Assembly (NCBI GenBank): GCA_009760855.2
Contig: WPIO01000021.1
Location: forward strand, 1,084,501-1,148,500
Direction: 5' to 3'
DNA from: Cristatella mucedo
Lineage: Eukaryota > Bryozoa > Phylactolaemata > Cristatellidae
Length of the DNA: 64,000 nt
Part shown: one piece after another, positions 46,777 to 59,000 of the stretch
Layout of the letters: each line of letters opens with the position of its first letter
How positions within the stretch are numbered: the stretch's first letter is position 1
The notes under the pieces: model-generated
Seen by the model: only the letters and a program-made list of their open reading frames with translations
Database searches by the model: none
What the model was told of the DNA's origin: nothing
Program-made: the position numbers and the translations under genes

Positions 46777-49314
46777 GCTAAGAGAGAGCATTGTGCAATT
46801 GTGCCCTCTAGGTGTAGTAGTACTCGAGTAGTGCTGTGCCCCGTGCTTAGTACCCATTTACCATTTCGTCTAGCCGAACGGTCACAATACCGGAAACATG
46901 TCATTTAACTGCTCTTTTACTTAATTTTGCTCTTTTACTAGCTGGAAAGTGTTTTCAGCGATCGGATAGCCCCACACATCGTCACTTGGATATCCACCGG
47001 CATCCCTTTAAAAGCCCTTCGTAGTTTCGGTAAATTTAATAAATATTTAAAAAAAATATTTAAAGTGTCAGCATTGCATTGCATTGCAAAGCTGACCGAC
47101 TCATTGGGTGCTAGAACTAGGCACTCGAGTGCAGATAGGGCTTACCGCACAATTTTGGAGACCTTTGGTCACCGATTGGTTCCCTTACTGGCATTTGGTT
47201 TAAGTCGGCTTTAATTTGCCGATCTAAAATTTTTAAGGTCGGCTTGCACCTCCTAGTGGGAGAAGAGGTGGCTGATTTGCCACACCTGGTTTTGTACGAC
47301 AGGTCTCTCTCTTGGGAAGTTGTTAATCTGTCCAGGCAGGCCTGAAGGTACTGAACCCCCTAAATTTGGGAGGCATTAGCTTGCAACTGACACTTCTATT
47401 GCGGCATTCTGGGAAGGTATAGACATGTAGCAGCCGCCAAGGGTCTATCCCCATCTGCAATGATTGTATGTTTCGAACAGTACAATGTCAGGCAGCCAGC
47501 ATGGCTTCCTAAGCAATACAGTGAGAGGCTGCTTCTTATGTTTGCCATTGAAACTTTATCGAGCTCGATTCGGTATGCGTTTCTTCTAGTTGAAGGATCT
47601 TTAGTAGTCTAATCAAATGTTGAGTGGCTGATGTGTAAAGTCACGAGTGGACGGTTACTAGAGGTTATTTTACCAAGCCAGACCTAGTTAAGCTAAAGCA
47701 AGCAGTCAGCACTAGACTCACAATTGAACTTACGAGCAAACTTGAGGGTTGTGCCAGCCGATATGCAAAATGTAATTTTGTACTGGCAGTTGGGTTTCCT
47801 TACTAGCCACAACCTTGGAGCTTAGTTGACTTAGTTGCGAATTCGACTGCTTTCCATCTGTTTCTTACCCTGAAAGCAGCTAGACGTTGTTCTAGGTGTG
47901 CACTGGAATTGTAACTGCAACAGATTAACTACCAGATCAGCAGCAGAGATAAGCCCCTAGTCGAGCCACTTTTGAGACCGGGCATATGGTTATGACTGAA
48001 TTGTGACAAGACTGGTGAAACGTACTTGACTCGCAGAAGCTGATGGCGACGAGTCGACACCCGATCGTATCCACAAAATCCCACATGAAGCCATCAAGAG
48101 TCGCAGCATGAACCCCATTAGTCCCTGCCATCGCCCCCCCCCCCTTAGCACACTTCAAGCACTTTGGCAGACCCTGGCACGTTCGCTGAGCTGCAGCTGC
48201 TCACCGCTCTGTAGAAATACTTAAACCAGGCCGACACGGACCGCGAGCGCTACAAGGAGGAGCTTCGTGCCTATCAAGAGTCGGAGCTGTATCAGAACTT
48301 TGCTAAACGGAAGAGCCTGAAACGCTTCGGTGCAGGTGGCAGCGCTACCGAGGGTAAGGACTGCAGCGCAGCGCAACGTCCGTTCGCGCTGCTGGCCCAC
48401 AGCGCCGAAGTGTGGCAGGACCGGGTCGCCGAGTGCACGCTCTATCCTTTTTCTCCCGCCCTCAGACTATCCCGTGGACGAGCTCATCACACTCGACGAC
48501 AGCAGCGTCATCTACGGTGTCGACGACGACGAGGACCCCAACGAGCTGCACTGTCGCGTGTGCAACAAGTTCTTCAGCAACCTGCACAACAAGAAAGAGC
48601 ACATGGTGGGCAAAGTGCACCTACAGAACCTGTCCACCGAGCTCGAGAAGGAGGTCAAGCTCATCGAAACGGCTACCGCACTCGATGGGCGAGCGTCGGA
48701 CGAGATGTGCTGCGCCGCGGGCGCTACACCGGCAGCAGCGTCGGCGTCCGTCGACGAGCGCAGCAGCGAGGCAGGAGACGCCGAAAGCTGCACTGCTGCA
48801 GCCGCTGATGCCCACGACCTAGCCGGAGGCAAGCAGCCGCGACTCATGGAGGCGGCCTCCGCTGCGGCGCCGGCCACGGCTGCCAGCCCTCCCGTCGACC
48901 TGGAGGCGTTCATCAACGGATTCCTGCGACAAAACTATGAGCGCCAGCTCGAGATAGATGAGCTGCATGCCTCTGCCGCAAGGCTGCAAGGGCATCATCT
49001 GCTCATGCAAGACAACCGAGCCCAGCTTCAGGTTAGCGCCGGCCTTCTGCTGCTGCTGCAGTGGCTCGCCGGCTTTTATTTGCATCGACGATAAACGCTC
49101 GCGCTGTTGCGCCCTTGCCAGCCACACCCGAACAACTGCACCGGGTAGCCCCAACGCTGTTTTGCCATAATGCGCCCCCCACATGTCGCTGCAGGCACAG
49201 AAAGACAAGCTCCAGGAAGACGGAGAGAAGCTGAAAGCGAATGGTGCACAAATCGCTGCTTGCATCGACTCGCTGCGAATCCTGCCCACACTTTTCGGCG
49301 CAATTGACTTTTGA
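44699..49314 (+). CDS. HMG20-family HMG-box protein with U1-type zinc finger
   Basis: Seven exons join in frame to 405 aa: 44699-44780, 44979-45082, 45425-45507, 45791-45914, 48215-48353, 48466-49031 and 49195-49314. KRKGGWPKGKRRKPL precedes the HMG box, as in human HMG20A/B. The box (about 80-155) reads GYVLFAKERRK, then EATRMLGKEWSDMDADQKQK, then YLNQADTDRERYKEELRAYQ. Intron positions G|Y and after KQ fall where those of HMG20A appear to fall. The C-terminal helix (FINGFLRQNYERQLEIDEL) matches the HMG20 coiled coil. That family works with LSD1-CoREST in nuclear chromatin repression. Residues 207-229 form a zinc finger of U1/matrin type, C-x2-C-x12-H-x5-H (Cys207, Cys210, His223, His229), which I do not know in vertebrate HMG20. 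Met 44699 is chosen as the first in the exon; 44723 is possible. The acceptor at 45425 is weak and set by phase. Confidence 0.87.
46325..46492 (-). mobile_element. SINE-A copy, well preserved, in HMG20-like intron
   Basis: Read on the minus strand: GTGAGCCGTGATGGCACACT, the B box GGTTCGATTCCTG, 'ccactgcaagcggtggtgat', 'agccgtaaaggctcttctgt' and 'gaggctgtttaatcagctag', with an ATTTATTTATTCATTTATTT end. It is antisense to the host gene. Confidence 0.88.
46694..46773. repeat. (CA)n microsatellite
   Basis: An uninterrupted run of 40 CA units in the large intron of the HMG20-like gene. Confidence 0.97.
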
Positions 49315-50799
49315 GCTCGCCTCGCCCGCCCGCCCGGCTGCAGCAGCAGCTGCTGGGGCGGACGATTTAAGAAGCAAGGGCTGGCTCGGATCGACAGCAA
49401 CTGTGGGGAGTCATCAGCTTGCACTTCGATCGGCAGGGACAGCTTCGCCCGTCTTATCTTGCTTCTTTTTGGTGTGAAGATCGCTGTTCAGTCCTTCCTT
49501 ATTTCGGGCGATCTCCAGAGCCAAGAACTGAATCCTGGGCACTGAAAGAAATCAGCAAGATTTGTGGTTTGCAGCCGAGCCGCCTCGAAAGATGGCAGGC
49601 AGGCAGGCAGCTGCTCGAGAGCAGCTGCCTGACAGAGCAGCTCCTCCGAGGCTCTAGAACAGCTCCTGAGCGCTTGCCGATGTGGCCATGGTAAGCTCCC
49701 CAAGCAGCCGAAGCAGAGGAGTTCATGGCAATGGCATCCGGAGGCTCATCGTCTGAGCTCTTGAACCCCCAGTCAGCGCTTGTGCAGGCGCAAGCTGCCT
49801 CAAGAGGGACGGACGTTCACAGCATGCATTGCCTGCAGCTGCAAGAGGATTTTTTTTATCTGAATACACTGTTTAACAGGTCGGATGGTGCGATAAGTTC
49901 TGTGACCGTGTGCTGATTCTGCCTCTTTCTAGCAAGCACTTCATGCCAAACCAGCCGTGCTTAAGCAGCCACAATTTTGACGATTGTTGGACAAGCCCCG
50001 GTAGAACCTTTTCCAAGCAGCAGCCTGAACAAAATGTGTTTGTGAGCGGTTCTGTGTGTACATGCACCACAACAGCACGCACCCGACAGGCCAATCCCCC
50101 TGGTGCACCGATTTGCCTATGGAGCTAGCTTTGCAGTGGCAGCAGGCTATATAGTTTGCGACTGGGGCCAGTGAGCCCTGCTCTATTTAGCTCACTCTTC
50201 CTCACAAGTTAACATGAAGCCGGTGCATTGGGCAGGTGCTCGAAGTTGATGAGCAAACACTAATGGATGCAGACCGGTATCTTATGTAATGGGTGTTGGC
50301 TGCTTTCTTAACTAGTAAGCACTACAGTGAAACCGACAACGTTGTACAAGCCAAGTCCAAAGTTCACGAAGCTATAAAAAAGAAGTCCACTCGAAGCAGC
50401 AAGGTATTTATTAGCAGCTTACCTAAAATGCCATAATCGAGAAGCACCCAAAAGGAAATGACCAAATACCTAGCTGGGATGACCAACGAATAGTACACGT
50501 TGCATATCCACACATTTGCCACTCACCCAAACACATAGAATGTATGACCGGCATAATTTGTCACAGACGGAATAGCATTAATAAGGAATCAGTTCAGGCA
50601 TTACCCAGCCTGAAATGACGTTACATCATTTAAATCTCAGCTAAAGATGCATCAGTTCCGGTCAGCTGTCCTTTCACCTCTTAAGTGCATTCGTGTTTGC
50701 ATTTGCATGCTGGCTTATGCATGATACTTATTTGCCTTTCAATTGCTTGTCTTAGCATGATATCGTGCACGTCACTGATAACGCCTGGTTATTGATTCT
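49315..50799. other. HMG20-like 3' region and spacer
   Basis: The first few hundred bases are probably 3' UTR. I could not place a poly(A) signal with confidence and saw no other gene. Confidence 0.35.
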
Positions 50800-50965
50800 C
50801 TTGCAACCAGCTGCTGCGCTGGTTTGAGCCACTGCTTAAGGTGTTCGCATGACCAAGATCAGGGTGAATGCAGCTGATCGAGGTCGTGAGCTGGAGCCAC
50901 CCCGTATCATATGTAAAACGAGAGATTAAGCTCTCTTAGGGAGCTATACAGATGAATTATATAAT
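50800..50965 (+). mobile_element. SINE-B copy, diverged
   Basis: The head resembles a tRNA (GGTTTGAGCCACTGCTTAAG). The middle has 'gatcgaggtcgtgagctgga' and 'gtatcatatgtaaaacgag', and the tail 'gagattaagctctcttaggg' ends at an ATGAATTATATAA terminus. Confidence 0.65.
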
Positions 50966-51584
50966 TATTAAGTAATTAAATGCCTGGATTGAGTTTAAGG
51001 ATGAGTATTGAGGGCCTGCTATCTCATAAAACTAGACAAACTATTATTAATATTAATATTACTTATCGATTGCTGCATCAACAGGTTTAATTTCTTGAAA
51101 AGCAAGAGAGAGAATCTGACGAGGCACTAGTATGGCTCGAATCATACTTGCTCCGACGCGTTCAATACCTATCGATTGGTGATCAAGCCTCATGCAGTAT
51201 ACCATTCACATGAGGAGTCCCATGAGGGTCAGTTCTCGGTCCCTCGCTGTTCTCCTTTTATAACGAGCCCGCCAAAAAAATGCTTTGGGAGGGGAGGGGC
51301 CTCAATCAGCTATCACTTCTATGTGATTCCCAGCTATAATTTCTGCTTGAATCGTAAAATTTCACTAAAGCCCCCGATAAACTGAATTCTAGCCTTGCGG
51401 ATATTTGATCCTGATTCACGGCCGTTTTCCTTAAAACTAATCATAATATAATTGAAATCATGCATATACATGGAATGTAGGTGTCCTATTTGGTAAATTC
51501 GTATGCTTAATTAGGAAGACTGTTTCCAAAGCAAGCCATACATAACGTTCGATACCTGTCTACGATAAGGGGCAATCTACCACC

Positions 51585-52040
51585 GAGGCTTGCTAAAAAT
51601 CTTGTTAGCTCCCTCGTTCTGCCTAGACCGAACTACTGTAGCTCAGTGTTGGCCGAGCTACCCAAAAAAAAAGTCACCAAGCCTCTGCAGCTTGCGATGA
51701 ATGTGGCTGCAATGCTAGTCAACAAATAATAAGAGGTTCAATCACGGTTCTCCTTTGCCGAAGGACTGCGATGGCTCCCGGTAGATAGATACACAGCAAA
51801 AATCTTGATCCGATCCAGACCTGCCATAAAAAAATGCTAGCTGATTTAACAGCCTCGTTTTGTATAGCGACAGAAGAGCCTTTACGGCTATCACCACCGC
51901 TTGCAGTGGCGATAAAGGATCGCCCACCACAAGATTCGAACCCGCGACCTCGGGGCCGAGGTCGTGAAAAGCAACCGCCTTACCTAGTGAGCCATTGCGG
52001 CTCACCAAGCCATGGCTCTGCTCTTTCATACCTAACCGAT
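51585..52040 (+). pseudogene. LINE-A fragment split by a SINE-A
   Basis: The first part (51585-51825) has LINE-A blocks near 'aatgtggctgcaatgctagt' and 'cgatggctcccggtagatag'. The SINE-A at 51830-52005 interrupts it, and the part after it (to about 52040) looks like the continuing 'catggctctgctctttcata' segment. Confidence 0.6.
51830..52008 (-). mobile_element. SINE-A copy nested in LINE-A
   Basis: Read on the minus strand: GTGAGCCGCAATGGCTCACT, 'ggtcgcgggttcgaatcttg' (B box), 'ccactgcaagcggtggtgat', 'aaaggctcttctgtcgctat' and 'gaggctgttaaatcagctag'. The nesting shows this SINE jumped after the LINE-A copy was in place. Confidence 0.88.
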
Positions 52041-52394
52041 GGGGTGGCCGGGTGAGAGGCTACACTGCAGCCCTACGAGGGAAAGCCATCACACTGCCGT
52101 CCGCAGGGCTTGCAGAATCTGCCTGCACCTTGCGTGAAGCGGCCTTTGCTCCGACGTGCCCCGGCACTTCTGTCGTGTGCAAAGTGGGCTGCATGCAAAT
52201 GGACAATGTTTTGCTGCTCAACAGTGGGGCGATACTCGCGTGGGCTTACTGAACGACATCATCTTGCTGCTGGCTTGCCAGGAAGCAACTGGTCATTGCT
52301 GCTGCCTACCTTTATGCAGACCACCTAATCGGTGGCACACAGTTAATACTTTGCTTGAGAGTGCTAAACCAACAATAAATTAATCATCTACACG

Positions 52395-52915
52395 GACTTC
52401 AATGGCTTCCGGTTGATCAAAGGATATAGAGTAAATACTTATGTTGACCCACAATCCCTTACACGGCTTGGCTCCTTCATATATAGCTGAACTGCTGCAC
52501 CAGGTTCAGCCTCCTCAGGTCCTTTATGGACGATACATTGGCTGGTCTATTCCTGTGCTTGAAGAACATTGGTGACAGAAGCTTTCGTTCTGCAGGTCCT
52601 ATGGAACTCACTTCTACAATTCTTATGAAACGACATCTACTCCCCCCCCCCTAGTAGCTGACTATGGCACATCCTTCTCATCTGTCTTGAGCTGCTAGTC
52701 TTATAATACTCACTTCATCGACTGCCTTTCCGATTAGGCTAAGCCCGACACTTTCTCTTTGCTGCCGGGCATGAAGTATGTTGGTTATGGTGTGCGTACC
52801 GAAAGCTACTTGTCTCGAGTGGGCTATAAAAACTATCTAGTGCCCCTCCGACGGGTCCAAAGACCCACTTAGTCTTGGCTACTGTGTGGAGTTACAGACT
52901 GGAGATACACTACCT
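52395..52915 (+). pseudogene. LINE-A 3' fragment
   Basis: The 3' part of LINE-A, from 'tggcttccggttgatcaaag' through the HGLAPSY..AELLHQ block to 'tggagttacagactggagat'. Small deletions and a C-run at 52644 are present. Confidence 0.75.
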
Positions 52916-53030
52916 AATTATAGAGGAAACAAGCTAGTAAAACATTTCTTAAAATTTACAGTAGACAGACCTCCAGCCCAAGGCAGGACTGCCGGTGGGA
53001 ATCAAAACAGCCACTGACTATAACACGTAC

Positions 53031-56000
53031 CTATGAAGGAGTTATCTTCACCGTAGTCCCTCTTGCAGTCACTGCGAATCAAGGTTGCAAAGTTGTAGTC
53101 CTCAACTCGGTCTTTATACTCTTCGCAGAATTTTCGCCAGTTCTTAAACAACAAAATATGCATTGGCAATCTGCTAACACAGCAGGCACTAAGGCAATAT
53201 CATGACTGTTGACGAAATGCAGCAGCAGCCTGATGTTGCATACTGCCTTGCCGTCTGGTGACTTGATGACATCTTGATCTATTACGTCGACACGTAAATC
53301 AGGAAAGTCTTCTCTAAAGTGCTTATAAATGGCATCATCCATCTTGGTGAGGCGAAGATAACGTGGGTCCAGAGATGAGATTAGCTGCAATGGTAAACCA
53401 GTAAAGTGAAATCAACTGACCTGAACATCACACATAAGTTCACACGACTAAAATATGAACTCAGCATGTGTGATGACGAATTGAGGTGTGTTCCCATTAA
53501 ATCTTTTTTCTCTCAAGTACCTGACATACATATTCTTTAAATGAAGCATGTCAATTGGTTAGTGATAGCAGGCAAAGTGCCAGCACACATAAGCAAACAC
53601 AGGTCAATTCACATGAATTCAGAAAAAGGAATAAGCAGGTTTTAGTTTCTTTTACATGTCACCAAGTCACGGGATGTCGTGATGTAAGTGGGAGTCAGTT
53701 CCGGGATTTGGAGCATAAGAATTAATGTAACAGCCTCCAAAGGAATTGAGGTTGGTTAGAGGCACAGCTAAACGATTTGAGTAAGAAGAGTGTGTGGTAT
53801 GATGCAAAGCCTAATTAAGAAATAGTTTGGGTGGGTAGGCCGGAGCAAGAGAACAGAAGGATCTAAAAGTGAGTGACAGAAACTTTGAAGTAGATGCACT
53901 GCTTAATGGGTAGTCAGAGCAGGCCAGTAAGAATTGGGGTAATCCGGCAGTTACGACGTTCATGAAAGTCAAGCCTAGTTGGAAATTTTCGCTCCAATCG
54001 TAAGAGTCTAATTGGGCAGGCAGGAAGACGAGGGAGTAGTGAGTTACCAAAGTCTAGAGGGAATGCGACTTTGCATTGACCAGCTTGGTAGTGGCATCCT
54101 TGTTTGAGCAGGCCTGTTTGTAACGGTATCTAGCACAGCGGATTACTAAAGCAGCCACTGATTTCTCAGTGCACATGCAAATAGCAACTCCGCTGGTTTT
54201 ATGGCATTCTCGAGCCCTGGGAGACCAGTAATGCAGAGGTTAAACAGCGATCATTAGTGATGTGCAGCTTTCAAAAGCTTCAGGCAACATAGGTTCGTCA
54301 ATGCAAGCCGTTTGACTAGTTTATGTTGGGTGCAGGAGCCGACATTGACAACTTGAATGTGGCATGGTCCAACGGAGTACGCAGTATCTCAAATGAGCTC
54401 TACTCTGGGCACGACAGCATGGCACAGAGCTAGGTTGCCTGTCAAGATTCAGCAGCAGCTCTTAGGTCAACGTCCTACCACATGATCCTTCTAGCACTCT
54501 AGCAGATCGTTTCTCCAACTTCTTCGGCAGCAAGATAGATAAGATCTATAAGTGCATCGCCTATCCAACATCCCCACTAGCCTTTTTGCCTCTGTTCCCT
54601 GCTTTACTTCCATGTCCACGTTCAAGCCTGCTACTACTGACCTCATCTCGAAGTCCAAGAAGAATAATAGCCCACCAGACCCTTTATCTACCTTCCTCTC
54701 AGAGCTGCATAGAATTGCTGCTGCCTGCATGACTAACGAAATAAACATGTCCTTAGCCTTCCCTCTTGTTCCTAGGTGCTTTAACAAGCCAACTGTCATG
54801 TCACTCATTTACAAGTCGAAAATGCCAATAGACAAGAGAACTTGCAGCAATTTCCACTCAGTTTCTCTATTTCTTTCCCATCGACGACCTAGGAACGAAT
54901 AGTTGCAGACCAGCTTAACTATTACATCAAAACCTCAAATCTAACAAGTAAGTCCTAGACAGGTTTTAGAGCTAACCATTCCAAGGAGTCGGCACTGCTG
55001 TAAGTTTATAATGACCTCGGGAATTTCGTCTAATGTAGTCTCTGCTAATTCGGCTGGATCTCTCGGCAGCATTCAATTCCAATGATAACCCCTGTTTTGA
55101 GCACCTGCCATTTCGCCTTGGCACCAGTGGCACTACACTATAATAGGGCCGATATCAGTGTAAGATTTTGTGAATACTGATGCCAACGGGCAACAGTTAC
55201 GGGCAACAGTCATCAAAGGAGCCTTCAAAGTATTGCATGCCAAGGGATAGTGATTGATCCACTCTTTTTTTGTTGAAAAATGTATACTCCTCCTTTACCG
55301 ATGTAATCACCAAATAGAATCTATGCATTCACTGTTTATGCAGATGCTGCAGCTGTGCCTTTGCTCTGATCCCTCTCTGCATTCCAGCAGGTCAAACTCC
55401 ATTGCAGCACACATTGGCACTTGGGTGGCAGCAAACATGCTCAGGCGAATGGCAATAAAACCAACACACTGAAACGTTACGGCTTAACTAAATGCTACTC
55501 AAAAAATTGGAAAGCCTGCACTCGACATGTGCTCGGCCAGCATTTCTCCTGTAGCATGTGCATGCAATCTTGATGTCCTGTTTCAAAGTGACCTTTCACT
55601 AGACGACCACATCAGCTCCACAGTAAACTCGGCCTACTTTCAGCTATACACCATTGCAAAAACTTGGGCCTGCTTAGACAAAGACTTTGCAGCAAAGCTA
55701 GCCCATGCATTTGTGACTTCGTAAATCACTACTCGCGGATTTCCTGTGTGTGCAATAAGATGTTGCACTCGGTGCAAAACTCTGCAGCTAGGCTTGCCTG
55801 GTGTGAAAAAAACCTTGCAATTACCCTATTATGCAACTTCTCACCGACCTGCAATGGCACTCCATCACGCAGAGTAGCTACTTCAAGGTTCCAGAACCAC
55901 TTTAGGCTCGTTCACTTTCTTTGTCCTTACTTATTCGTAGTAATCCCTAACCACTTGGAACTCTACCAGCTGTTTGTCTAATTGGTAGATTAGATGTGTC

Positions 56001-59000
56001 TCTAAGCAGCTTCAAGACCGGGGCTGCAGTTTGTATGCTCATATTTCCAAGAAAAGAACTTACCCTTGACTGTCATCACTATGTCATCATGGTATCCATA
56101 AACTAGGTCATTAAAGAGAAGAAAAACGAAAAACAAACCCATCGCACTTCTCACAGCATTTGCTCTGTCCGTGTATATTGTCTTATGCTTATTAATGCTT
56201 GTTATTCTGTTATCACTGACACTTTGGGACCCAGAAAAATATTTTAGTTTCATAAGTGCTGTACGATGTTTTATTACTGCCACTAGTTATATTTATTATT
56301 ATTACTATGGACTATACCAACCCCATGTACTTGACAGATGCGTCAGTCAGAAGACAAGATACAGCATTTGGCAGTTGGGTATACAGTGTTACCGGAGATG
56401 CCAGAATCATAGCAGCATAGCAGAGCTATGAGGGGGAGGGGGCAGTGAGTGTTGTGAGCTGCGGTTTTGGAGCACAGGTGAGCACTACGAGTCGTCACAA
56501 GGCAGCCGGTCGGCTGGCACCCCAGTCAAAACCCAAGACCAGCCAACCAGTGGCGACCAACGGATAGGTGGCTGCCGTAATTTCGCATACGACCATGACC
56601 TCAGTTGTGAGCATTCCAGCACGGCTAAACAGACCGATTCGAACGAAGCTTAGACTCCACTGGTTTTTTTTTTATTACTGCAAATACGTCCATTTCGAAT
56701 GCATGGTCACCAGGACGTCTATGAGGAGTGACAGAGCAAGAAAGTTTACCTGGTCCCTGCCAACTACATAGATATCTATTGTGCGACCTGGGTGACCATG
56801 AGCACCTTGGCGATTCTGTCTGTACTGATAAATCACGGCAGGCTCGACTGCCATGAAAGCGCTGGCTAGGCTTCTCTCAGGCTGCGGCAGTGCTATGGAA
56901 TGGAAATGTGCTGCAACAACAGCACGTTTGCACGTCATCGTGTACAAACGCATGGCTGTGCTATTAACAATAAGAAATTTAGCTTATTTGAAAAATTAGA
57001 AATACCAGCATGATGGCAGATGAGTAGACACAGCAGTGTCCCAGATGCACCTCGAGGTACTATGCTGATTGCTCGGCGATTGACTGTGTTACGTGAAGCA
57101 CGCAGACACAAAAGGACACACCCAGCTGACACAAGCAAACACGCAGACGCACAGGCAAGGACCCAAGTGTGCACGCACACACACATACACACAAACATGA
57201 ACTGCCGATGAGAACAAATGCTCACTTTTCCCCATGACACTATGTAAATGCAGTACATAGCTTATGCAAGGGGATTGAAGCCAGTACTGGCCTTGACAGT
57301 CAAGCCCAAGTCGGTTAAGCTAGAACAGAGATCAGGCACACCCGGTCTACGATATTACACTGCTCCCCTCAGAGGGGGGGTTGCAGTCAACCGGCTCCCT
57401 TTGCAATGGGTTCGTTGTATTGCCACCGAAAGACATGCACATGCAACAAGCATTGATGGCGGATTAAATAAAAACCAGCACAAATGCGCATTACAGCTAC
57501 CTACATTGAAATGTGTTTCAGCATGATGATAAGTTTTCATTGCCCAGTGAAGTTCAATCTGAGGCTGCAAAAATAAGACGAGAATCATACTTGCATAGTA
57601 GCAGCAATTAGCAAAGAACATCTTTGCCGACTACAAAAATGAATGCATGCATGCTACACATCCTCCTGTTTCACAGGGCAAGGGACCATGCCATGACGAT
57701 GGCAGGGCTGAGAATGCAATGAATGAGCTGCCACAGGCTTGCACACAAGCGCCAGCAGCAGCACAGCGCCTGGTTTTTGGCCATGAGGTAAGGTGTTCTC
57801 ATGTCACGAACCAGGTCGTGGGTTCAAGCACTGTAGCGGGGAATTCCTCATCTGTTGCAAGCATGGAAATGCACTTCGGCTGACAAAGAAATTGGGCTGT
57901 CGAATCAGTTACATTTTACCTTTTTCCTGCACCTGCCTAGGCACATGAAGGCAGTGAGCCAGCACAACCAATCTACCCAAGATTAGGGAATACCCACCAC
58001 AGTAGTGACAGGCTGAAGATCTTACTAGCTCCCTAGCTCTATCTAGAATGCACTGTAAATCCACTGTGGCTGGGCAGCAGAAAAGAGCCAAGCAAACGGT
58101 TGGGTGATAAATCCACGAAATTAAGCCACGTGTCCCTTTGCGGTAGGAACTGCAATGGCTCCCGGCTGATCATAGGGATACAGGAAAAAACTCACACGAG
58201 GACCAGCATGGCTTAGCTCCTTAACATCTAGCTGAACTTCTGCACCCATTTTCAGCCTCCTCTTGGCCGAGGGTCCTTATTGGACAAAAAATTAGTTGTC
58301 CCATTCTTTCACTTCACAAAGATTGGTGACAGAAGCTTTAACTCAGCAGGTACCAGACCTCGGAACTCACCAGGATATTTTTTTAATTTAAAATATAATT
58401 CATTTGTATAGACCCCCAAGCGAACTTATTCTCTACTCAGGCGCTTCACATATGCCACAGGGCTCGAGCCCACGACCTAAGCCAAACCTTGGTCGGGGTG
58501 AGCACCTTAACCACCGGACCTAACCGGCTCATATAGGGGGCACATGAGATCAGCAAGTAATGAAAAACTGTAACACACAATTATGGTGTATAATCGACAC
58601 ACACAGAGATTACTCATCGACTGGAAGTAGGAACTTTTGTCGTTGGTGACAGTTGTTGGGCGTCTGTGGGTATAGGGGCGGCCTCGGTCGCTACCCTTTC
58701 AAGGGACTGCCCTTTCCACCCACTGGCTCTGCCACTGGAATTCATTCCTACCTTTCTTATGCAACGACATCTTCACCTCAATGCCAAATCTGGCACACCC
58801 TTTCCAGCCGTCCTGCACAGCTGCTCGTAAGCTACTCGCTCACCTAATGCCCTCCTGACTCACCTACGCTTCTCACTTTCGCCCTGTTGACTGATATAGA
58901 GTCCGTTAGATACTCGAGGGCATTAGACCCACTTTCTCTTAGTGGCTTAGCAGAGGTACAGGTAGAGTTACATGCATTCCACAGAGACCGGACAGGACCA

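Larger units (their letters stand above)
45915..48214. other. Large intron of the HMG20-like gene
   Basis: It contains one SINE-A copy and one CA tract (listed separately). The rest is unrecognised, including a C-run at 48137-48144. Confidence 0.5.

Noticed and set aside
46546..46904. Minus-strand Cys-Val-rich frame
   Set aside because: It is the CA microsatellite in an intron.
48410..48916. Other long frames over the HMG20-like exon (both strands)
   Set aside because: They are shadows of the real exon, whose frame is fixed by splice phase, the zinc finger and the HMG20-like C-terminus.
52060..52340. Plus-strand frames that look somewhat coding
   Set aside because: No homology or splice-site support; they lie between two LINE-A fragments.
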